NCBI GenBank assembly: GCA_025504975.1
Contig: JANUWI010000004.1
Coordinates: 2,604,001 to 2,668,000 of the forward strand
Origin: Plenodomus lindquistii
Taxonomy: Eukaryota; Ascomycota; Dothideomycetes; Pleosporales; Leptosphaeriaceae
Length of the DNA stretch: 64,000 bases
Reading direction: 5' to 3'
Part shown: positions 1-11,051 of the stretch, piece by piece
Layout of the letters: each line of letters opens with the position of its first letter
Position numbering within the stretch: the stretch's first letter is position 1
Notes under the pieces: model-generated
Databases searched by the model: none
What the model saw: only the letters and a program-made list of their open reading frames with translations
What the model was told of the DNA's origin: nothing
Position numbers and translations under genes: made by a program

Positions 1-339
1 GCCATATTCTAGACCGACCGCAAGGCCGCACGCTGCGATAATGGCACCGACGATCCAGAGTGTCAAGCTCAGCCCAACACTTCCAACATCTTTGACAATG
101 ACACCGGGCGTGGCGAAGATGCCGCTGCCGATAACGCGGGAGATGACGAGGATGTATGCACTGGACCATGTGATGTTCCGGCCGAGTGTTGATGCTTCTG
201 GCAGCACGTCGTCTTCTATGGATCTTGTTGTTCCTTCGCCGACCGTGATGTTAGATTCATCACTCGAAAGAGAGGTCTTGATGCTGTCCGTTGGCGAATT
301 CGATCGTGCAAGTAGGTGTTCACGCTCATATGAAGACAT
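1..339 (-). CDS. APC-family amino-acid permease, N-terminal part (cut by window edge)
   Basis: The reverse strand reads 113 codons without a stop from the ATG at 339 to the window edge. After a polar N-tail of about 55 residues rich in Ser, Thr, Asp and Glu come GRNITWSSAYILVISRVIGS and GIFATPGVIVKDVGSVG, then a hydrophobic segment. This is the first-transmembrane-helix signature (I-S-x-x-I-G-S-G-I-F) of the amino-acid/polyamine/organocation superfamily. The sequence resembles the fungal LAT/high-affinity methionine permease group, which imports amino acids across the plasma membrane. Only the tail, TM1 and most of TM2 are inside the window, so substrate specificity cannot be judged. The start is the first ATG of the open frame. 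Confidence 0.8.
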   Translation of the reverse strand, partial: MSSYEREHLLARSNSPTDSIKTSLSSDESNITVGEGTTRSIEDDVLPEASTLGRNITWSSAYILVISRVIGSGIFATPGVIVKDVGSVGLSLTLWIVGAIIAACGLAVGLEYG

Positions 340-726
340 CTTGGCTGTAATACTGTACTGATGAGCGTGATGCGTGGTTAATGATGCTTCTGAGGATTAG
401 CGAAAATTCCACAGCGACGATGATCGTCATGTTGGAAGGCAGCACAGCGTGGCGGCGGATGTAGATGGAATTGTCAGCGAGAGGCACACCATATTGACGA
501 CAGATGATGCGCTGTGTGGTTGTGAGACAGAGTGTCGCGGACGCGTCAATGGGCGTGGTATGATTGGCGCCAGGTGTGCTATCTAACAGCACGCCATCCC
601 GCGTGAGACTGACGCGGATCCAGGTGATCGCGGGACCGTCCGCCTTGCATCAGGCATATTTCCGGCTGATGCGATAGCCGAGAGTGCCGAACATTGCAGA
701 CAAGGTTGCATTGTTGACAACATACA
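340..726. other. Intergenic: permease promoter and PTR2 3' region
   Basis: This separates the start of the permease from the stop of the peptide transporter, both on the minus strand. Short open frames here show no protein-like pattern. I see no repeat and no RNA gene. Confidence 0.5.
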
Positions 727-2587
727 TTATCTCGATGGATCCCGGATAGCTTCTGTCGGCTCGTATGGGCTGTTGCCATCTCCGCTACAATACCTGTCAT
801 CATCTTCACTGCTGCGGCTCAACAACTCGAACTCGTCCGTATTCTCGACGAATTCATGCATGGTCTCCGAGCGATCGAAGTTCTTGAATATGCGATGGAA
901 GACGTAGCTCGTGATGGCCGCGATGGAAGCCAAGCTAAAGTACAGCCACTGCAAGTGCGGATCCGTTGCAAAAGGCGCAATGAGTATTCCCAATAAGCTT
1001 CCCCCAGCAGATGTGAGGAGGAAAAGACTCATGATGAAGCTCTTCATGTTCTCAGGCGCCTTCGCATAAGCCAGCTCCAGTCCGGTCACGCTCGCAAGGA
1101 TCTCACTCAACGCCACAAGCACGTATGCAGGAGCCTGCCACGCGACGTGAATTTGATTAGGCTCCAGCTTCCCGCCGGCTAGCTTGCCGGCATCGCATTT
1201 CAGGGGGAACGAGTAACAAGGTGGAGCTGCGTAGATAAACCATTGGAGCACACCAGCGTACAGCATCGCGAGTGCGGCGACCAGGAACCCCAGTGTGATG
1301 CGCGTGATCGGTGACATAGCAAGATGTAGACGGGTACGAAGGAACGGATAAATCAGCCTATCCATGAGCGGTATGAGCAGGATTATCGTGATGGGATCGA
1401 TGTTTGGAAGGACGTCGTTGGGCAGTCCATGAAGCTGCATTTGTCCGGCTAAACCGACGAGTCAGTAACGATCGTGAGGCTGGAAAATAGGTTGTACCTT
1501 GTGAAACGAAGTTGTTCATCATCTGTGAGTACGTAACCCAATATATTGGGAAGAAGAGGAACACTTTGCACGCCACTAATGCAGTCTTGAGCTCATCGAT
1601 GAAGTGGGTGTCCCACGTAACACCTTTCCGACTGCGCTGCAAAGAAGGTCTCGCTATGTTCAGGTCGCCACCGTTCTTGACAGCGATCCAGAGAGCACGA
1701 AAACAGTTACCTATGACACCACCCTGTGGCGGCCTGATGATGTACTGCTTCTTACCGCGTACCAAGACTACGACGCCCGCGCAAAACATGATGAATGGAA
1801 GAAGATAGGCGCTCCAGAAGCCGACGTGCAATTCCAGCATGGTCGTGGCAATCGCCGAGACAGAACCCAAGTTGATGCAAATGTAGAACATCATGTAGAC
1901 GCGTTGAACGGTGAGCTCTGGGTCCACGATGACTTGCTTTCCGCCCCTCAGCGTTTTTACGAATGGCTTCGTTGAGCGGATCTGTTCAGCGATCAATGGC
2001 GACACGTTGCTCTTGATTCCCCCGGTCCCAAGACCAATAATGAGCATCGCGACGACAAGTCCGGGGAATGCAGCACCGCGCTCAATAGCCCAGGGCAGGC
2101 TGGTGACGAACAACACTGCGATACCAACCATGTAGACGAAGCTGAACCACTTGATCGTTACATACTTTCCCAAGTACTGGTCTGCGATGATCGCACCTAG
2201 CAGCGGTGTGCAGTAGCACCAGAACTGGAAGAAGTTGGTCATGGCAGTTGCACCTCTTTGCTTGAATCCAAGAGCGCCAGGCAGTCCGTTGGGGTCGTGG
2301 TACTCATTTGCGATGTAGTTTTGGAACGGTCCGGATAGCCCGTAATATGCGAATCGCTCGCAGAGTTCAACAATTGCAATCAGGAAAGCACCGCGTGGCA
2401 GTGTATCAGCTACACGTGGGAGGAACAGCATGTCCTCGGGCGTTGGGATGGAACCAATGTGAACGGGTGCTTCAAGATTGGCATCGCTGTCAAGGTTTTG
2501 GTGAGGCGTGTGAGCTGCATCCTCGCGTTGCGCAACAGATGTGTAGACGCCACCGGCTTCGACTTGGCCTCTCCGATGTCCTGGCAT
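727..2587 (-). CDS. PTR2: PTR2-type proton-coupled oligopeptide transporter
   Basis: Two exons (2587-1498 and 1448-727) give 603 residues, the usual fungal PTR2 size. The 49-nt intron (1497-1449) has a GTACAA donor, a TACTGAC branch site and a TTAG acceptor. Splicing creates FVSQAGQMQLHGLPNDVLPN, a conserved stretch of the family. The POT/PTR signature ELCERFAYYG lies at residues 74-83 and FYICINLGS at 234-242. About twelve hydrophobic helices are separated by a hydrophilic central loop. The protein imports di- and tripeptides with protons at the plasma membrane. The N-terminus is a polar cytosolic tail of about 60 residues, and the C-terminus is acidic. The start is the only in-frame ATG before the conserved region. 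It lies in tandem with the permease on the same strand, suggesting a local group of nitrogen-uptake genes (inference). Confidence 0.93.
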
Positions 2588-2996
2588 AGCTTACTGCGTG
2601 TTGTCGCTTCGAAAGTGTGTGTGCGCTGGCATGCAATTCTTGTCTCTTACTCAATGCTCTTCGCGTACTGAGCTGCTGCTGCACCAGGGGCCCGACCGCA
2701 GGGTCAACAACAAACTCAATCGGCCCTTCGGCGGCGACATCGTGACATTATTGGCAGTTTTTTTTGATGTGTCGATGCTCTTCGTCCTGGTCCAGTTGAG
2801 AGGTTTTGCCAGGTGAAGACACGCGTTCTCTCGGATGTGAGACGGGTTAGGTAGATCTAACCTGATTTGGATTTGAATAACACGCCAAGGACAATGCCAT
2901 GACGCGGCGCCCAACTGCATGAGCAAGTTGCAGAAGATGTCTTCATTGATAATTGTCGCCTTTCACACATGGTCGTCATGTACAGAAGGACATCCT
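2588..2996. other. Intergenic: PTR2 promoter and CHL1 3' region
   Basis: Spacer of about 0.4 kb between tandem minus-strand genes. It contains T-rich tracts. No further gene is recognisable. Confidence 0.5.
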
Positions 2997-5635
2997 TCAT
3001 GTCTTATCTACGAAGAACTTGTCAAGTTTTCCTGCAACATCCTTGGCGCCCAGACCATTGACCATGCTCCCTCTGATCCATCTTGGTAACTTGTCTTGGA
3101 TACGCTTACTTCCGTATCGTTTGTCCAGCATCAATATCGCCGCATAATCACCTTTGTGCCGAATCGCCCTACCCACACACTGATTGACGGCCCGCATACA
3201 TGCGTTCTCGTAGAACTCTCGTGCTGCGGCCTTGCCATCACCTCCTCGTTTCGACTCTTTGGCGGAAATATACTGCATCTTAGCCTTCCACTCCGCGGAG
3301 TGTGGGTTCGGGAATGGCAAGCCTACAACGACTACGCCTCGACCGAGAGCGTCGCTGAAGTTGATACCTTCTGATAGTGATCCTCCAATGACTGCGAAAA
3401 GCAGGGCGCCGCGACCTTTACCAGATGCCACCGCTGCGCTATAAGCGGAGAGGACTGAGTCTACAGCGGCTTCCTTGGGGACCGCATGTTCCGCAGAGCT
3501 GTTTTGTTGGCTGCGCTGCTCCAGAAAGATGGGCTTGGCTTGCTCCAACTGCTTCCACATGGTCTGCTGATTACCGAGAATGGAGATGCGCTTCCAGGCG
3601 CTTACGCACTTGTCGAGGTACGAGTAGCTGGGAAAGAAGGTGACCACACCATCAGGTATATGCTGCACCAATGTCAGGATGGTGGTGCCCAGATCCGTCA
3701 TGGTCTTGTCCTTATTGCGATTCCCGAAGGTGAAGTCGAAGTCGGCGCCGCTTAAAGCCTGTAAAATTGGAGCTGCGAAAAGATTCGAAGGTGGAATCAC
3801 ATGCCCGCAAGACAGAGTCATGATCTTGGAGGGGTCGAGGTACGGAAGCAGATGGTTCTCGTAATCGCTCATGGGAGACATCGTACCACCTGCTAATACG
3901 ACTGCGCGCGCTTCCTCAACGATATCTTTGAAATGAAACGTAGGGTCAAGCAGCATGTATCGTAATGTGGTACTTGCGCCTTCGTCTTTCGACCAAAAGA
4001 AGCGGCCTTCAGCGGAAGGGTTCATCAACGAAAGAAGAAATGACTGAACATGCATAAGTACAGGAACTTGCTGTCGCGCCTTGTGATCAGCGACAACTTT
4101 GTCACTATCCTTGCTGCCCAGCTCGGCGAAAGCTGTATAGCCATCGACTTTCCGTGCCAGCTTGCTCTCCTGCAGGTAAGCATCTAGTTTGTAAATGTCG
4201 ATCTGGTCCACGCCTTTGCCTGCCATTATCGAAACCATATCCGCTTGGCCATCTGTGGCTTTGTCGCTGCCGTCTACAGACAGAAGATAGGCGATAATCG
4301 AGTCGATAATGCGCACAATTTGTGCGACGTAGACCCGGTTCTTGCCTTTAAGCTTATTTCGAAACTTTTGCAGATATACGGTCAGTTGGGCACGCGCCTG
4401 CTGCACTTGATCGAGAGTGACAGATACGGAATAGATGCCTGATATCGCGTCCATGAGGTTGTGAGCCTCGTCAATGATTACCACGTGGTTTTTAAGCGAA
4501 AGTCCAAGAGCCTCTCGTGCCGACCTTTGCAGAAGAAGCGGATAGGGTAATGTGACCATCTGGAACGATCAGCCAAAGACGCATACGTAGACTCAACGGA
4601 GACACCCACCTCGCAATATTTGGTCGCTGGTCGCGATGCATAGTAAGGACATATGCCTAGCTTCTTGCCTAGAGACGCCAGATCCTCGATGTCCCGAATT
4701 TTTGCAAGCGCATGATCTCGGAATTCGTTCAACAGAGTGTCACTTTCCTTCGTCGGCATGAATTGGCATCGACATTCGGCACTGGTCTTTTGCTGCAGCT
4801 CAACGCATCGCTCGTTGATTGCTGTAGCGTTGCCCAATGCCTTGACTCTAGCGTTGATGCAGAGGTTCTTCCGGGACCCTAAGGTCAAATGCTTCACATC
4901 CTCCACCAGGCCATCGTCGCTTACGGTCTCCGCGTCTCCCTCGGGCAATAGTGCAGGCGGGATTTTCACACGTCCAAGCTCACTGGAAAATTGTGTCAAT
5001 TGAGAGTGAGTCCGCGAGCAGAAGAAGATCTTGGTCTCGTCTGGCGCTTCGTCCACATTCTCATCCTTTGTTGCTGTAGAGAAACCTAGCCTCACCATCA
5101 AGGCCTGTGTTTCAGCCGAGAATCCAGAGTCATCGAATGTTGTACCTCTTGACCGCCTTTGAGTCTCGTTGTCACTATCGTAATCAGCGAGCGCGAACTG
5201 TGCCTCATCGTCGTTACCATCGACTGTACTGGCATTGGTCTTTTGTCGCTTGTACCGTTGCTCGACATCCTCATGACGCTCCTTGTTACGCCTTTCTCTC
5301 GCCTTGATCCTAGCGAGGCGGTCGTTGAGGTCCTGCTTGCGTCTGAGCGCGTCTTGTCGTTTTTGCTTCTGCGCATATTCGACCATCCATGCAGGCTCGT
5401 CACCATCGGTATGATCGATGGTAAAACCTTCCTCGAACGTCTGCTTCTTGTGCTCGCGAAGCCATGTCAAGGATCCGCAGATCAGACTCAGGGATTTACC
5501 AGTACCAGTAGGAGACTCGAAGATGCCGACTTTGCCACCTTCCAAACACGCATACACCGCATTCATAAACTCATTCTGAATGTCGTAAGGTGTATAAGGA
5601 TGGTGGAAGTCTCGCTCCTCCTTGTCGCTTTGCAT
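2997..5635 (-). CDS. CHL1: ATP-dependent DNA helicase CHL1 (DDX11/FANCJ family)
   Basis: Exons 5635-4610 and 4559-2997 encode 862 residues. The 50-nt intron (4609-4560) has a GTGGGT donor and TTCCAG acceptor. Joining gives Y-C-E-M-V-T-L-P-Y-P-L-L, as expected in CHL1. Visible motifs are the Walker A box SPTGTGKS (41-48), the Fe-S domain cysteines (around 259, 277, 288/290 and 329), the DEAH box in HVVIIDEAHNL (about 372-375) and motif VI QCVGRAIRH (about 800-810). A long charged, coiled-coil-like insert follows the Walker A region (about 90-135). CHL1 is a 5'-3' XPD-like helicase needed for sister-chromatid cohesion and genome stability in the nucleus. An upstream in-frame TTG at 5659 is not a plausible start, so the ATG at 5635 is used. 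It is divergent from the HET gene. Confidence 0.95.
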
Positions 5636-5973
5636 AGTGGTTGCGATCGTGCACTGCAACTGTGAATCGGATGACGAGGGGCCCGAAGACGCGTGTTTGA
5701 ATACGCGCGCACGATGTCACGTGGGTTTTTCCCTGACGCTAGCTATATTTAGCTTAGCTGGGACGGAGATTCGACGAGATGCCCAACACCGTTATCTCCG
5801 TGCTCGCGTGGCCCTTCAAACCCGTTTTCTGGATAATGGCTTCCCCTCTCATGCTGTGACTTCAAGATATTGGACCACGCTTGTATGCCTTCAAATAGCT
5901 CAAGCGCTTAATCCCAAGCCTCGTGGGCCCCCTCCTGCCGTTCTAGGTTTCACGACGGCATGATTTCTTGACA
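5636..5973. promoter_or_regulatory. Shared divergent promoter of CHL1 and the HET gene
   Basis: A 338-bp interval separates the two start codons. It holds an ACGCGT hexamer at 5689-5694 (an MluI cell-cycle box, MBF target in fungi), a CACGTG E-box at 5718-5723 and a TATA-like GCTATATTTAGC at 5741-5752. An ATG at 5960 opens a frame of only three codons just ahead of the HET start, so it could act as a tiny upstream ORF. The motifs are seen directly; their function is inferred. Confidence 0.45.
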
Positions 5974-8072
5974 ATGCCTAGAGATCAAATGTCAGTTACG
6001 CTATCGTCATCGCAGCCTGTTTCGAACCACTACTGCGAGGAATGCCTCAGCCTCGATCGTGTTCTCGGCGAGGTCCAAGAGAATGACACGGATACTCGGG
6101 ACATGCAGAGAACCGTTCGGTTGAAGTCTTTTGGAACTACCACTTTGAACGCATCCTGCTCAGCTTGCGAAGACATAGCACGCATATTTGCTGATTCAAG
6201 TTGCAACTACGATCATGTTGACCTGCAGATCTTCCGTACGAAAACATCAGCCAAGTCTGTTCAGCTGCGACTATGCCTGTGGATGGGTGGCCATCGCAGC
6301 GTCAACGATAAGCTGTACCTTCTCAAACGCCCGATTTACTCCGCCAGACCTCTCCTGCAATTACATGAGTCTGATTCTCAAACCAATCTCGATATTGGAT
6401 CTATCAAGCAGTGGTTGGCAACCTGCGACCAGACTCACGCACTTTGTCAAAGGAACAGGGACCCTGCCCAAGCGGGGGCCCTAAATCTGGTAGACGTGGT
6501 TGACGAATGTGTTACATCTACCTTCCTTGGTGCAGTACAGTATACTGCGTTGAGTTATGTATGGGGTCAGTCGCGCGTTACAAAGCTCGCGCAACATACT
6601 GCATCTGGATTGCGGGAACCTGGCAGCCTGTCGCGCACCTCGAACGGCGCTGTCATCCCAAGAACGATAAGAGATGCCATGCGGCTTACTGCGGACTTGG
6701 GCCTGCGCTATCTTTGGGTAGACTGTCTATGTATTGCCCAAGATGATCCGCACATCGACAACCTGTTGGGTCAGATGAGCGTGATTTACGCCAATGCACA
6801 TTTGACCTTTATTGTGGCTGACCAGGACAATGCGGATGGCGGCATTCACGCCTATGAGCGTGGACCTGAAAATCGCAATCTTCCCAGCGAATCTATCGGT
6901 TATCCCAATCACGTCCTGGGCATTGAGCGAAATCGAGGCTCCATAGCACATTCACCTCAGGAGAGAGTACCATGGGCCACCCGTGCCTGGTACGTATCGG
7001 TGTCATCTGCGCAGTAACACAATCACTGATTTAATCTATCATTGATGACAGGACATTGCAAGAGGGATTTTTCTCGCACCGCGCGCTGATATTTGACGGC
7101 CTGATGAGCTGGGTATGCGCAACAGATTACTCAGTAGAGGGTATAGATTGTGGTCATACGACTGAAGGACTTGTGCTTGGTCGATATGGCGATATTCGGA
7201 ACATCTGCGCCTCAACCGGCCGCAAGCCATCCTCCCTGAACAATCCCGTAGAGCGCAAGTGGTCCAGTTTCCAGCAACTGCAAAAAGCTTTCATGGACCG
7301 CCGGTTGTCCTACGAAACAGACGTCATGAGAGCATTTGCAGGCATCTCGTCATACTTCGCGAACTCCGCTGGCCTTCAACACGACGGTGATGTCCCTACT
7401 ATGATATTCTTCGGTCATCCGCTCGCGTTTCTAGCTAGATCCCTGCTGTGGAAGAGCCCTGATGCTACGCTCCGGAGACGCACTCTTCCTGCACGGGCTG
7501 ATGGCTTGCCGTTAATACCAAGTTGGTCTTGGTTCGCCTCGCAAGGCAGCATAGTTTTCCCGCACAGAATGACGCACACCGTCAAAGAAGGTTCTTTCGA
7601 TTTGGATGTGCCCACAAAGATCGAGCTTCGCTGCTACCATTGCCAACGACTGTTTTCATCCGATGGCTCATGCTGTAATTCCCGAAACCGATCGCGCGTC
7701 TGGGATTCCCCTGAATCAGATCAGTACCTTTACATGGGCGCTCAACAAGCAAACTTTTGTGTCCAATGCTTGAAGGAGATCAAGAATAAATGGACGATCA
7801 TACAAGATGGAGAAGGGCAAACTGATCTTGGCCAGATCCACTTTGATGCTTTACCACTCGACCGTAAGAATCAGGTGGATGGGAAGCCCATGGACTTCCG
7901 TTTCATCGGCATCTGCTGGTGTTCGGATCTCGAAGGTGCATACGTGAGGGCCCTATGTGTGCGAGATGCTACGGATCGGCCGGGAGTGGTTGAGAGAATT
8001 GGAGCTGCTCGTATCCGGAAGGACGTGTGGGATCGACAAGCGACGGTTCAGAGTCAGATCGTTCTGGGTTGA
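5974..8072 (+). CDS. HET-domain (heterokaryon incompatibility-type) protein
   Basis: Two exons (5974-6989 and 7052-8072) give 678 residues. The 62-nt intron has a GTACGT donor and ACAG acceptor, and joining restores WATRAWTLQEGFFSHR, a HET hallmark. The HET domain starts with YTALSYVWGQ at about residue 190 and continues through PRTIRDAM and YLWVDCLCIAQDD, then an ADGGI segment. An N-terminal HYCEEC pair and a C-terminal Cys-rich stretch (CYHCQ..., CNSR, NFCVQC) may bind metal. The tail ERIGAARIRKDVW...IVLG is the common end of this family. HET proteins trigger programmed cell death after fusion of unlike hyphae or sense non-self; the exact role of this member is unknown. An in-frame TTG two codons earlier is ignored in favour of ATG. 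Confidence 0.9.
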
Positions 8073-8496
8073 AGATTCCAGAAAATCATGAAACAACCCC
8101 TCGTTCGTCTTCAAGGGTGTCCAGTTCGAGAAGGCGCTAGTTGAAGATCTTCTCGACAGCCCTACAATGCAGTCCAACAAGCCGGCGTTGTTCCAGCATC
8201 GAGACATTTGGGATGCATGGGTCTCTGACAAGTCTGGAGATACTTGTCTAGCAATATCCCTGCTCATTTGACTCTGAGAGGGTCTCAGGTTGGGTCCACG
8301 CGTTGCTACAAATCGTACGCTGCAAAAGTTCCCCGTCGTTCACCCATACTCATATCCATGATAAGATCGCATTATTGCTCAGCTTGTCCTTTGGATATCT
8401 GGCTACTAGCAAACGGAAGATCAATACCATCTTACGCATACACGAGCAACATCTATCACTTCTCAGTCCACAACGTAAATACCTCGCTTCCCACAA
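8073..8496. other. Intergenic spacer
   Basis: 3' region of the HET gene and upstream region of the next small gene. Short frames here are not convincing. Confidence 0.4.
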
Positions 8497-8907
8497 ATGA
8501 CCCGCTACCGCACTTTTGGAGCACAGTTCTCTTTAGATAACGCCTCGTCTTTGGTCCTGACCATGAATCAACCTAATGCATTGCATGTTCCACGTCTCAC
8601 CCCAAATGCTCAACCAAACTCCTTTTCTGATGCTGAGTCTAACACGGGTGAACACGAAGAGACCTTCTCGACCGACCCACTGGACGTCAGCGACAACATC
8701 GATGGCCACAAAAACGCTATCCGCGGCAAGAAAAGGGATGTCAAGAAGAAGAAGTTAAGTAGGTGCATCAAACACTCCGACCATGTGCGCTCACAGCCAA
8801 AGGAGTGTGAGATGTGCCAGAACTGCCCTGGATGTCTTGACCTCATACATGGTATGGCGCTCGGACAGCAAGATGCGGAAGAGGAGCGGAATACAAATCG
8901 CGACTAA
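8497..8907 (+). CDS. Small protein with E-C-x2-C-x2-C-x-G-C motif (A)
   Basis: A single open frame of 136 residues; a second ATG at 8563 would give 114. I do not recognise the family. The N-terminal half is Ser/Asn/Asp-rich and probably disordered. A basic run (RGKKRDVKKKKLSRC) follows, and then a cysteine cluster KECEMCQNCPGC near the C-terminus, with one more Cys 14 residues before it. The spacing suggests a small metal-binding or disulfide-bonded knot. No signal peptide is visible. The next gene on the same strand (9818-10300) carries the same motif in a similar layout (polar N-half, charged Lys/Arg/Glu linker, C-x12/13-E-C-x2-C-x2-C-x-G-C). Shared architecture supports both being genes and possibly a diverged tandem pair. 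Confidence 0.5.
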   Translation: MTRYRTFGAQFSLDNASSLVLTMNQPNALHVPRLTPNAQPNSFSDAESNTGEHEETFSTDPLDVSDNIDGHKNAIRGKKRDVKKKKLSRCIKHSDHVRSQPKECEMCQNCPGCLDLIHGMALGQQDAEEERNTNRD

Positions 8908-9817
8908 TGTGCCCCTGGTTCTCTGTGACTAAGGCGGATAGAGATATGAATTATTTCTTAATTTCCAGTCATCTGATTGTGATAGGCTGGGTAGGCTACT
9001 ATTTTGGGTATGGAGGTTTTCTGTAGATGTCGCCTTTGACTAGTGAAATGAAATTGGGATCAGTTGGACCTACATATTAGAAGCAATAGCTTATGCAACG
9101 GACGATGAGCCAATGAAGACCCTGTGATCGCTGGATGTGTCTGTGATGCCTACATGTGTGAGGGTTGTTAACGCGACATCACTACACCGCGTAATCAACC
9201 AGGCTTGCGAGAACAATAGGCACCAAGGGAAATGTTTGTCTCGTGTGGATATGCAGTGTTTGCGTGATATGCTGTAAGCGATTGGAATTCGTGTAGGTTC
9301 TTGCAAAAGCACTCGCAAAAGCATACATGCCCTGTGTGGAGAATGCTCAGCATTGTCCAATCATTGTAATGTTTCAAAGACACTCCCTACCTTCCTTCGG
9401 TATCACCGACGGCGAGTGGTCCAGATCACACCAAGACAATTCGTTCGATTCGCATACTCCTACGAGTCACATACTCGCCGTAACCGCAATGTCTCAGAAA
9501 CCCCGAGTCACATCCCTTCAACACCTCGAAGCCAATCACGTCGGCCAACGTGAGACATGCTCGAACAACGTCCACGATACTCATCGTAGTCGATACTGGA
9601 TAAGACCTAAAACCATCTCTTCCCTATCTCTACCACACAGTCACAAAACCACAAGCACCACCACCTCAACCGCCAGATAAGTAGACAACTGACACCCACA
9701 TTTCACAATACCCACAGTAGCAACATCACCTCAAGCGAGTCGCCATCTTCCTACCTACTCACCCTCAACACGCCCGTATCCCCCACATACCCGATTTCCC
9801 CCCTTTCCCCCTCCCCA
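8908..9817. other. Intergenic, low-complexity pyrimidine/CA-rich upstream region
   Basis: About 0.9 kb without a convincing gene. The last 250 bases before 9818 are a C- and CA-rich pyrimidine stretch on the + strand, as often seen just upstream of fungal start codons. Small frames here lack protein-like composition. Confidence 0.4.
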
Positions 9818-10300
9818 ATGGCACACCCCAACCCCGACCCCGCCTGGGCAAACGCCGCAGGTTTCGACGACACGCATCCCCACTCCTACGCATATACCTG
9901 CGAAGTACCCCCTCATTCCCCTCGAACTTCGCACTCACACCCAGACTCACACTCCAGTACCCCATCCAACGCACCCGCCGACAGCAATGAGTCATCCGAA
10001 TCCGATAAGAACGAGAACAACACCCTACCATTCCCAGCCTACCCCAAACGCGACTGGCACGAAGCTAAGCTCGCCGGCAAAAAGCGCGATGAAGAGCGTG
10101 AAGCGCGAGAATGCCACGGTGACGCGTGTCCGTGTCAAGAGGCTCAAGAGTGCCGGAAATGTTGTCATTGTGACGGGTGTGTGCGATACTTTGAATGCTT
10201 TGGTGGGGAGGAGCGTGGTGGGGACGCTGGAGATGGAGAGGGGAAGGAAGATGAGGGGAGGGATTTCTGGAAGGATGGAGAGGGGCGGGAGGGTAGGTAA
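9818..10300 (+). CDS. Small protein with E-C-x2-C-x2-C-x-G-C motif (B)
   Basis: An open frame of 160 residues starts at an ATG preceded by a C-rich leader. Family unknown. Residues 1-70 are His/Ser/Pro/Asn-rich and look disordered. A charged linker (KLAGKKRDEEREARE) leads into CHGDACPCQEAQECRKCCHC and then DGC, and the tail is Gly/Glu/Asp-rich. The E-C-x2-C-x2-C-x-G-C core is identical in spacing to that of the gene at 8497-8907. No signal peptide or membrane segment is visible, so an intracellular metal-binding role is a reasonable guess only. The Gly/Glu tail is coded by a G-rich tract, and its exact end could change if an unseen intron exists. Confidence 0.5.
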   Translation: MAHPNPDPAWANAAGFDDTHPHSYAYTCEVPPHSPRTSHSHPDSHSSTPSNAPADSNESSESDKNENNTLPFPAYPKRDWHEAKLAGKKRDEEREARECHGDACPCQEAQECRKCCHCDGCVRYFECFGGEERGGDAGDGEGKEDEGRDFWKDGEGREGR

Positions 10301-10565
10301 ATGCGGGTAAGTGAGGGAAGGGTATAGGACATGAGTTAACAGGGTGGTTTGTGTTCTTTTGGAGTTGAATCAGGAGTATTTGGGCCGTCTGCTTTTGAGG
10401 GTTTGTGGGGTTAAGAAAAGAGGCGCAAAGTAGGTTTGGAGTTCTAGATATGTGGGTTTATTAAGGCGTTCACCTAGGGGTTTGATTCGTTTGGTTTTGG
10501 TAGAAGTTTCGGGGTCTAGACAATCTTTTGGCGTTGGTAGGATCGCGCTTGGTTTAGAATATGTC

Positions 10566-11051
10566 TCAGTGACTCTTGATCGTGATATTTTTGGGATGAG
10601 AAGAAATGATGGCACATTGTGACTCTGAGGAGGGCAGCCCAAACCCTCCCTCGGAGAAGGAAAAGTTCACTGGAACCAGTGACCTTTTGTCATATTTCAA
10701 GGATGCCCCCACCACCCCCATCCCAAATTGTCAGCATTTTCTCTTCACCACAAACATGTGTGACAACAAGATAAAGTACGATACATACAGGATGTTGCCT
10801 GAGGCATCAGTGGCATTATTCAGGAAGTTCGACACTTGAGGTTCGCCAAAGAAGCCGCGATCAGGCATGAGACTGCCCATGTGACCGGAGCCAGAGTCTA
10901 AGTCAGCCTCGAGGTTCAGGTACTGCGACAGGTCATTTGCGTCGAAATCGAAGTTCCCAAAGCTATTCTCATCGGGCCAGGCTGAGGCATCAAGCTGTGA
11001 GAAGTGAATGATTGGAGCCTGGCTCTCCAAAGCAAAGAAGTTGAAGTCCAT
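10566..11051 (-). CDS. Tentative two-exon gene, acidic Asn/Asp/Phe-rich protein
   Basis: Exon 1 (11051-10789) opens with MDFNFFALESQAPI and continues with an acidic stretch (FGNFDFDANDLSQYLNLEAD) that resembles an activation domain rather than random translation. The open frame runs into GTATGT at 10788, a good donor. One acceptor (AAAAG at 10684, after a TGCTGACA branch-like site) gives a second exon 10683-10566 and a 126-residue product. A second acceptor shortly downstream would give a different tail. I recognise no domain. It could be a small regulatory protein or the start of a gene whose other exons I have missed. A TTG at 11066 is not used as start. Confidence 0.33.

Noticed and set aside
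41..361. 106-codon plus-strand frame
   Set aside because: Antisense to the permease N-terminus, which has a clear APC signature.
579..809. 76-codon minus-strand frame at the end of PTR2
   Set aside because: Out of frame with PTR2 and with no protein-like pattern; the PTR2 stop at 727 fits the family length.
1512..2135. Overlapping plus-strand frames
   Set aside because: Antisense to PTR2, no family resemblance.
5159..5665. 168-codon plus-strand frame
   Set aside because: Antisense to exon 1 of CHL1.
9327..9680. Overlapping 117- and 66-codon plus frames
   Set aside because: Low-complexity C/A-rich DNA ahead of a real gene gives long frames by composition.
10370..10642. 90-codon minus frame
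   Set aside because: Competes with the better-supported two-exon model at 10566-11051 and shows no protein-like pattern.
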